This document shows positions 56,922 to 64,000 of a DNA stretch of 64,000 nucleotides, one piece after another. This stretch comes from Branchiostoma floridae (Eukaryota; Chordata; Leptocardii; Amphioxiformes; Branchiostomatidae). The stretch's first letter is position 1, and the number at the start of each line of letters is the position of its first letter. Both the position numbers and the translations under genes were made by a program. The DNA lies in contig NW_023365776.1 of the NCBI RefSeq assembly GCF_000003815.2, positions 64,001 to 128,000 on the forward strand. The letters run 5' to 3'. The notes under the pieces were generated by a model that saw only the letters and a list, made by a program, of their open reading frames with translations, had not been told where the DNA came from and made no database searches.

Positions 56922-57549
56922 ATATGTCGCCGGGAAGAAGTCCGTTAAAAGTAAGTGAAAAATTGTACTGTTTATCTTAAAATTGGCTACAATGGACAAA
57001 CACAGTAACAAATTTGTGTAACTTGTCGTCGTTATTGTGTAGTTTTTGTTTGATTTACCCACGTTTAGAGTGTCTGGATAAGCGATACCGTAGCGTCAGA
57101 ATGCCGCGGTAAGTGGGAGCGCATGCATGGAATATTGTTGCGCTTTGCAGTGACTGATGAGACAGTACTAGTATTGTATCATCAAGCTTTATTGACACGA
57201 CAAAAAGTACAGTCAATTTTGTATGGCCAACTTTAAACTGCAACGAAAAAAGAAAGAATACAGAGTATATCTTACAATTCTACTAATTAAACATTATGAT
57301 ATGATTCTACTACTTATCGGTAAAAAGTGTACAGTAGTTCTCTTCCATAGTAACGTTATATGATAGTACAGATTTTCAAGGGCAAATCTACTAGTACAAA
57401 CGTTACACTATGTTGTGAATTGTCCATTCAGGTTGGTTGTACAAGAATATATGTAATCAGGTGTGGCTTTTTTTCTAATCAACAAACAAAAAGGATCTTC
57501 CTTTTACTCTGGGTGGCAGTACATGAAATTACACAAAGGAAATACTAAT

Positions 57550-57775
57550 TATTGTATTCTATTCTATTTTCTACTGGAGGAAGAGGATACACCACCAGGA
57601 CTGTTGTGCAGACAGGTGGGGTTGTGCCTTGATAGAGGGTGTCAATTTGACAGTGCTAAATTCATTATTGGTCGGGTGCTTGAACTCAACTAATGCCACA
57701 AAGTCTGGCCTGTCAGAGAACACAATAGTCAACTGGCTACAAAGGTGGCATCAACAGACACCAAGGAGAGGATAG
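57550..57775 (+). pseudogene. Possible decayed coding fragment
   Basis: One frame reads LLEEEDTPPGLLCRQVGLCL and RGCQFDSAKFIIGRVLELN to a stop at 57693. Shifted by one base, the next frame continues ATKSGLSENTIVNWLQRWHQ to a stop. The second half resembles a helix-turn-helix-like segment. Family unknown; possibly from a transposase. Confidence 0.25.
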
Positions 57776-57779
57776 CAAA

Positions 57780-58745
57780 GTCACGTACAAGAAGCGTTAC
57801 TGTGACAGAAACACCAGCTTTATGTATGATTAGGCTATTTGGGACAATATTGTAACTAGTAAACTAAGTGACAATTAGAGATATTATTATACCAACCATG
57901 AGTTCAAACATTGTATTTCATGACAGACATGAATAAGTTTTTATGACTTTTCAGACACCACGTCATGGTATATGCTGTGTAATTTAGTAATGCACTGTAC
58001 TACAAACAGTTAATCAGAATAATTAGATAATCATAAACTGATTAGTTTATGTGGAAAATAAATGGGACGTTAAGTTTATAACAGACGTATAATAACTGCA
58101 ATTGCTGCATCCTTTTTTCAGACAAAAAGCATGCAAAACATTTAGATATGCAAAACAGACTCCGTGCAAACATACAGTCGCTAATTAGCTTTGTTCATCA
58201 ATATAATGTATTAGCTGATTAACTCTAAGTATAAAAACAGAATGCGATCCTTTTTGTCTGAATACAATGTGCATACATTTATATGTATTTGTAATGATAA
58301 TGTAATTGCAGAGCAGCCATGATATCCAATTGGATTTTTTATTTTAATTGCACTTCGCTAAAAACGGCTAATAAGCATATCTTGGTAAAGAGTTAAAAGT
58401 GTAGTACAGTTTGTTTGGAGAGGTCTGCTTGTATGAAGATTAGTTATGCTTGTGACAACCTTGAATAAGTGCAGTAATTGCCCTTGCCTTGTGTAAATAA
58501 GCAGGAAAACTTTAATCATAACCACGCTATTGTCTGCTGTGGGTACGTAATACCAACGTTTAGGGTCACATAACGTGTTGCATCTGTAGAAAATTTCCGT
58601 TTGTGACATAATTTTTTTTTCTTGAAGTAAAACGGTGCTTGCTTTGTTAATGTGTGAAACATTAGCATGCTGTGTGCGTGTTGTAATAAAGAAATAAAAG
58701 TTTGATTACCGTACAGTACTCACATTGGATTTTTCAAGTTCAATT
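57780..58745. other. No recognised feature
   Basis: AT-rich; nothing supported. Confidence 0.4.
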
Positions 58746-58749
58746 TTGG

Positions 58750-60045
58750 AAAAGTCCATTTTTGCATAAAGGGGAGAGCGGAGTGAAAATAGCTGAATTT
58801 GCTCCTAAGCAAATACCGGCCTTTCTAGTCCTTTATCTCTTCTTCTCCTCCTCCTCCTGTCAAATCTTCAAATGGATTCTACTTTTTCATTCTTGGGCCA
58901 AATGAGCTGAAATTTGGAATGGTAGTAGGGATAGCAAATATCCCCAGACTTTTTTTCAATTTCTTGATAGAGACCTTAGAATTTATGATATTTAGGGTTT
59001 TTGGTCATTTTTAGACAAAATATGTATATTTTGGGCCCCTGTGCCCTGGTATTACAAGCTAATGACCTGAAATTTGGTACAGAGGTGCATTGGACATATA
59101 AGCACAGGAACCCATCAACACCTTCTTCATAGATCACTTAAAAAATTAGTTATTTGGGGGTTTTGGGCCATTTTTGACTAAAAATGTATATTTTTGGCCC
59201 CTGTGCCCAGGTATTACAAGCTAATGATCTGAAATTTGGCACAGAGGTGCATTGGACATATGAGCACAGGAACCCATCAACACTCTCTTCATAGATTACT
59301 TAAAAAATTAGTTATTTTGGGTTTTTGGGCCAATTTTGACTAAAAATGTATATTTTTGGCTCCTATGCCCTTTTATAGAATTCAAATGACCTGAAATTTG
59401 GTACATAGGTGCATTGGACGTATGGGCACAGGATCCCATCAACGCTTTCTTCACTGACCACTTCAAAAATGAGCTATTTTGGAGTTTTCGGCCATTTTTG
59501 ACTAAAAATGTTTATTTTTGGCTCCTATGCCCTTGTATAGAAACCTAATGACCTGAAATTCGGCATGAAGGTGTGTCTGGCATGTGCCCACAGTACTTCA
59601 TTTTCACTTTGGGGATACATTACTTTAAATTGTTGAATTTTGGGATTTTTGGCCATTTTTAGACTAAAAATGTTAAGTTTTGGCTCCTGTGCCTATGTAT
59701 GGAAACCAAATGGTCTGAAATTTGGTATAAAGGTGCGTACGGTATGTGGCCACAGGGCTCTATTCACACCTATGGTGTACATCAATTAAATATTGTGAAA
59801 TTTGGGATTTTTTGCCGTTATTGACCAAAAATGTACATTTTTGCTTCCTGTGTCATGACAAAGCCAACTGATCTGGAATTTGGTATTAGGGTAGCTTTAG
59901 CACTATAAATGGGAAATGGGCCAAATAGACTGGTCCATTTTGCATAGATAGGGGTGTTCTGGAAGAGTCCATTATTGTATGAAGGTGGATTGCAATATGC
60001 TGTATTTGCTCCCAAGCAAATGTCGGCCTTTCTAGTTTTGCTCTG
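58750..60045 (+). repeat. 162-bp tandem array, seven decaying units, with repeated borders
   Basis: The anchor CTGAAATTTGG (or a close variant) occurs at 58907, 59067, 59229, 59391, 59553, 59715 and 59873. The word TTTTTGACTAAAAATGT recurs in most units. The block opens and closes with similar sequence: GAATTTGCTCCTAAGCAAAT at about 58795 and GTATTTGCTCCCAAGCAAAT at about 60002, each followed by GGCCTTTCTAGT. Confidence 0.85.
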
Positions 60046-60214
60046 CATTTTCATGGACTGCAGTACGTTTTGAAGATGAGCTATTATTAAATATCATGTA
60101 TATGCTATTTAAGTTTGTTTATTATTATGTTATTTACTTTCTTATACTAGCCAATCCCGCAGAGTGTGATCTCTCAGTTATATGATAGAGATTATTTCCT
60201 TGATTCTCAGACAT

Positions 60215-60330
60215 AGGGCACACTGACTAAAGTGGGCACAAGGGCACAAGATTCAGGTGCCACAGCAGGATTTGAACCCGAAACCTTCCGGTCCCCAGCC
60301 AATGCGCACTTCTGATTGTGAATGCTGCCG
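60215..60330 (-). mobile_element. Partial tRNA-derived SINE
   Basis: The reverse complement contains GGGTTCAAATCCTGCTGTGG (B-box-like) preceded by GCGCATTGGCTGGGGACCGG. Only part of the head and body remains. Confidence 0.45.
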
Positions 60331-60929
60331 TTCTATTCATTTCGAATCGGTCCAACATCCTGTCTACTGATTTTTTTCCAGGGCCAGTCCAACAAAAAGA
60401 AACCCCTATTAATAGTATTATGTAACTGCAAAACTAGCTAATTTTGTCAAACTGCTCATGAGTATTCTCATCACAGCTAAACTAGTATATCATCCACTGT
60501 CCCTAGAGCCATACTGTGTATTGATATATCTTCCACTAGTGTACTTCTTTGACCGTTCTTGTCAATATACAATGATTACTTGAGCAAAACGACTTAATAT
60601 GTTCTATGTGACACACTGTGTTCTTTGGGCCTCATTTCCATGATTTATGAGCAAATGCTATTCTTTATGTTAAGATGAGTCTTTTATACATTGACGAACT
60701 TGTTCCTGTCAGGGGTTTTGTCTTTGCACCAATGAATCAGGATCCTTTTGATGGATTGGTCTGACATTTGGCCAACACCGTAGACACGTCAACAGCAAAC
60801 ACTGTAATTACTTCATGGAGAAATGTGTTTTTCTTGTTTGTATTTCTTGTCCGTTGTTTGGGGTATGAAAACTGCAACTTCTTATGTGTTGTTTGTATTA
60901 TCTAATGATTGATATGTTGTTTGTTGCAG

Positions 60930-61039
60930 ATATAGTTGGTGCAACTGCAGATGGAAAGAGAAGCCAGTCCAAGTCATTTAAAGGTCCTCAAAGTGCTGGG
61001 ACAAGACATCCCTTTTACAAGGTCAATCAATCAATCAAG
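60930..61039 (+). CDS. Isolated internal exon, unassigned protein
   Basis: A strong acceptor (TTGTTTGTTGCAG|AT) and donor (CAAG|GTACGT) bracket 110 bp. The frame reads IVGATADGKRSQSKSF and KGPQSAGTRHPFYKVNQSIK; it starts with two bases of a split codon and ends in phase 0. It does not look like any repeat in the window. I do not recognise the family. Partner exons may lie beyond the window or among unrecognised sequence. The candidate start at 46762 is on the same strand but is out of phase for direct joining. Confidence 0.5.
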
Positions 61040-61883
61040 GTACGTATTACTAACCACAAGCAAATCTTAGTAGGCAGATTTGAGACAAGTCTTCCTTAAT
61101 TTGCAAGTCTATTTGTTACTTTCTTCAGTAAAAATCCAGAACTAGAAAAGGATATACTTCATCATATGTTTACATAACTTGCAGATATGTTGCTTTTAAA
61201 TCCAAAGCCATCTCCTGAATGTGAACCCTCCAATAAATGATAATGAAATTTGAAGGTTTGTAGTGCTCAGTACAGTGCGTAGTTGGGCCTGAATTTATGT
61301 TCTGACTCAGTCTGCTATACAGTCACCATTTCATTTCTTAGCCTGTTTGATGTCCAAGGAGCCAGGATGTAATTTGGGATCATAAATTTAGGAAAGAAAA
61401 AATTCTGTACTGTGAATCTGGGGAAGTCAAATGTAGAGGGAAAAAATTTTCACCTTTGTAGACATTATTTAGAGAACCAATTTGTACCACAGTACGTGTT
61501 GTCCAATTGAAACTCAATTCTATTTTGTGTCCTGTCGGTAATGTATGTTGCTATATGTTAATTGAAAAATTTTTGCTAATTGAAAAATTTTTGCTTTCCT
61601 CAATATCATGAATATGATGTTTTCGTGATCAAACATGCTTATACTGTTACAGTAGTAAATCTACATATCACTATACTTGGGCTACAGCATAAGTACATGA
61701 AACTGTTAAGGAACAGTGCATGCATTATTTAATTTTTGTCTAAATTTTATTTATTTATTTATTTATTTGAAAAACAGAAAGCAAAGAATTCTTGAGCTTC
61801 CAGCAATGGCAAAATATAATATGTTTAATTGAAAGATATGTAATAAACCTCTGTCAGTTTGCATCAAGAGATCAGAGAACTCA

Positions 61884-63265
61884 TACCTCCATGAAATATT
61901 TTAAGCAGCTTTAGATTCATTGTTTCATCTTGTCTCATTGATTATACAAATAAGGCTGCAACCAAAATCATCTATTTTATCTATGGTAGTCTTCTTCACA
62001 CAAAAAAAAACATAAATTTTTTTTGTTTGGAGCCCTGTCAGCAAAATTTAATGTTTACATTTTGTCATTAATTGCTATTGACGCATTTCCATACTCTATG
62101 AATTGCAGTGTACAAATTAACTAACTTACATAAACCAAAAGTAAATATGTGATCCCTGGCACTTGCCACTATAGAATGATAGCACTTTTGCATTAATTAT
62201 GCAAATTAATATTATTTGCTTGATCAGTAATGGTTAACGTTTCACCTGCCAGAATTCAATTAGATTTAATGTGTATAAAAGACCTATTTTAGAAAACATG
62301 TTAGAATTACAAATTTTGCCCATCAATTGTGCCAAGTAAGTCTTGCTTTGCATAATATCATTATGTACATCTGTCTAAATTTCTACAAAAGCACTCCTTC
62401 GTTTCCTGGAAAATCCACCAGCGGGCCCAAAACTACAGGGTTTCACAGGGACTGCTTGACACAAGATAAATGGAGATCAAAGCACTGTTTGTGGGAAGTA
62501 AGCAAGAAAGCTTACATGGACAAAAGGAGAGCGAAGCATTGTAGGTGCAGAAGTAAGCGACAGAGCTTACTCTCTCTCCAGGCATACCGGCTGTTTCCCT
62601 ATGACGGCATTGGTCTCGCCTTCCATGGGGGACATTGCTAACAAGGGACCAGTTTCACAGGGACTGCCTTACACAAGACAAAAGGAGAGCGAAGCATTGT
62701 AGGTGCAGAAGTAAGCGACAGAGCTTACTCTCTCTCCAGGCATACCGGCTGTTTCCCTATGACGGCATTGGTCTCGCCTTCCATGGGGGACATTGCTAAC
62801 AAGGGACCAGTTTCACAGGGACTGCCTTACACAAGACAAAAGGAGAGCGAAGCATTGTAGGTGCAGAAGTAAGCGACAGAGCTTACTCTCTCTCCAGGCA
62901 TACCGGCTGTTTCCCTATGACGGCATTGGTCTCGCCTTCCATGGGGGACATTGCTAACAAGGGACCAGTTTCACAGGGACTGCCTTACACAAGACAAAAG
63001 GAGGGCAAAAAGGAGATCATAGTATTGTATGTGCAAAGTAAGCTTGTGGCATGTTGAAGGTATGTGAATGTGAACAATGAATTTTTTGAGTATGACCTCA
63101 TTTGCATAATTGATAGAAATAGGAGTTGTTTTTTTTTAGACAACATCGCTTCAGTTTAGGTGCAAGAGATTATCAACTAATTCATTTCAATAAGGGCCTT
63201 ATTTGAATAGATAATAAGAAACATGATAAGATAGTTGTTAGGGTTAAAATCATTTCATGGAGGTA
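61884..63265. mobile_element. TIR-bounded element carrying a tandem array
   Basis: TACCTCCATGAAAT at 61884 is inverted as ATTTCATGGAGGTA at 63252-63265. The interior shares GCATTAATTATGCAAATTA and ATTATGTACATCT words with 37175-37924 and holds the 158-bp array (62520-62993). Confidence 0.6.
62520..62993 (+). repeat. 158-bp tandem repeat, three nearly identical units
   Basis: Units at 62520-62677, 62678-62835 and 62836-62993 begin ACAAAAGGAGAGCGAAGC, with partial diverged units on both sides. Each unit contains the inverted repeat AGTAAGC GACAGA GCTTACT, able to form a small stem. Confidence 0.93.
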
Positions 63266-63773
63266 TGTGATTGTGGAATTCTTGTTTCAACATGAAACTT
63301 TGTAGTTTTCCATCCCTTGTACCTGATAAATGGTTTTGTCAATTCACGGAATCTTAAAAGATTTGGGATTTTTGTTAAAAGTGGCTGCCCATATTGTCTT
63401 CAAGCTTTGTCAGCTGTCAATATGGTCCAGGATATTATTGTCCTTGGAAGCGAAGAAAAGGCCATCACATCAGTATGCTGTGCAGAGACTTACAAGTGTA
63501 GTTTGTAGATAGTATTTGTCTTTTAATCATTTTACCCAACATGTTTTGGTAATTGTGTTGTCCACTGTGAACATATTGACTGGTAGCCAATAGTTCTATC
63601 AATTATGTCATGATTTGTTAGCTATATACAATTTGTTTGATGATATTATTCATAGGTCTGTCATATGTTTTTCCTGACTCGATCCATTTTTAAATGATAT
63701 GATGATGTGTCCTATTGACTAATGACATAATAGTTAGTAATACTATATTTCTCAAATAATGTGTTTTTACCTC
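63266..63773. other. No recognised feature
   Basis: AT-rich sequence without supported features. Confidence 0.4.
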
Positions 63774-64000
63774 CATGAAATGTCATGGAATGGAGGTTAT
63801 ATTTTCTGTTATGTGTCTCTGTCTGTGTAGATGATTACTCAAGAACGGCTGGATGGATTGGTTTCATACTTGTTGTGTTGGTGGGGTGTGATGAAAGCTT
63901 GAATCGATGAGATTTTGGGAGCCGTATCTGTCGTTATAATTGATGTAATAATATCAGAAATCACCCCTATATCTGCGATATATTGGTACAGGCATCGTGG
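63774..64000 (-). repeat. Start of another CA-tailed, hairpin-ended repeat
   Basis: TTACCTCCATGAAATGTCATGGAATGGAGGTTA is a palindromic end (shown here as TTACCTCCAT and GGAGGTTA arms), followed by TGTGTCTCTGTCTGTG. It is the inverted counterpart of the end at 37860-37924, and the window ends inside it. Confidence 0.55.

Noticed and set aside
62520-62993. CRISPR-like array
   Set aside because: Units of 158 bp are adjacent without unique spacers, and the genome is animal.

Overview
This is a eukaryotic, intron-rich and repeat-rich window. It is most likely from amphioxus (Branchiostoma, an invertebrate chordate). That is an inference from three things: the NTase-plus-tetratricopeptide protein at 27.8-34.7 kb belongs to a family I know as strongly expanded in Branchiostoma; an LRR receptor, a CARD module and an SLC22 transporter sit together; and short TIR elements, tRNA-derived SINEs and 5'-truncated LINEs are dense. 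Four runs of exactly 100 N mark assembly gaps.

Layout. 0.26-7.9 kb holds two direct copies of one segment. A terminal CARD exon (2526-2797, +) lies just past the first copy, and the second copy is split by about 2 kb of nested repeats. 7.9-12.9 kb is repeat remnants and sequence with no visible gene. 13022-16708 (+) is an intronless coding exon for a 1228-residue LRR receptor with SH3-, SH2- and PTB-type ligand motifs in its tail. 16.9-20.8 kb holds LINE fragments, a minisatellite running into a gap, and a small unassigned minus-strand exon (19190-19413). 20918-27028 (+) is a complete nine-exon SLC22-type transporter gene (554 aa), with transposable elements in most introns and two lying against splice acceptors. 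27839-34671 (-) is the NTase-TPR gene, convergent with SLC22. Its last exon alone encodes 17 TPR units and the NTase domain, and its 5' end runs into a gap. 35-46 kb is mostly mobile DNA, including a 366-bp GC-rich repeat array split by a 3.8-kb LINE whose reverse transcriptase is broken by a 36-bp perfect hairpin. 46-64 kb contains only gene fragments (a probable first exon at 46762, an isolated exon at 60930-61039, a candidate last exon ending at 52926) plus repeats, among them a 162-bp decaying array, a 158-bp array inside a TIR-bounded element, and twin perfect CArG boxes.

How the genes relate. No operon logic applies. The CARD, LRR-receptor and NTase-TPR genes are of types common in invertebrate-chordate innate-immune or signalling repertoires, but the sequence does not show that they act together. 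The SLC22 gene is an ordinary membrane transporter.
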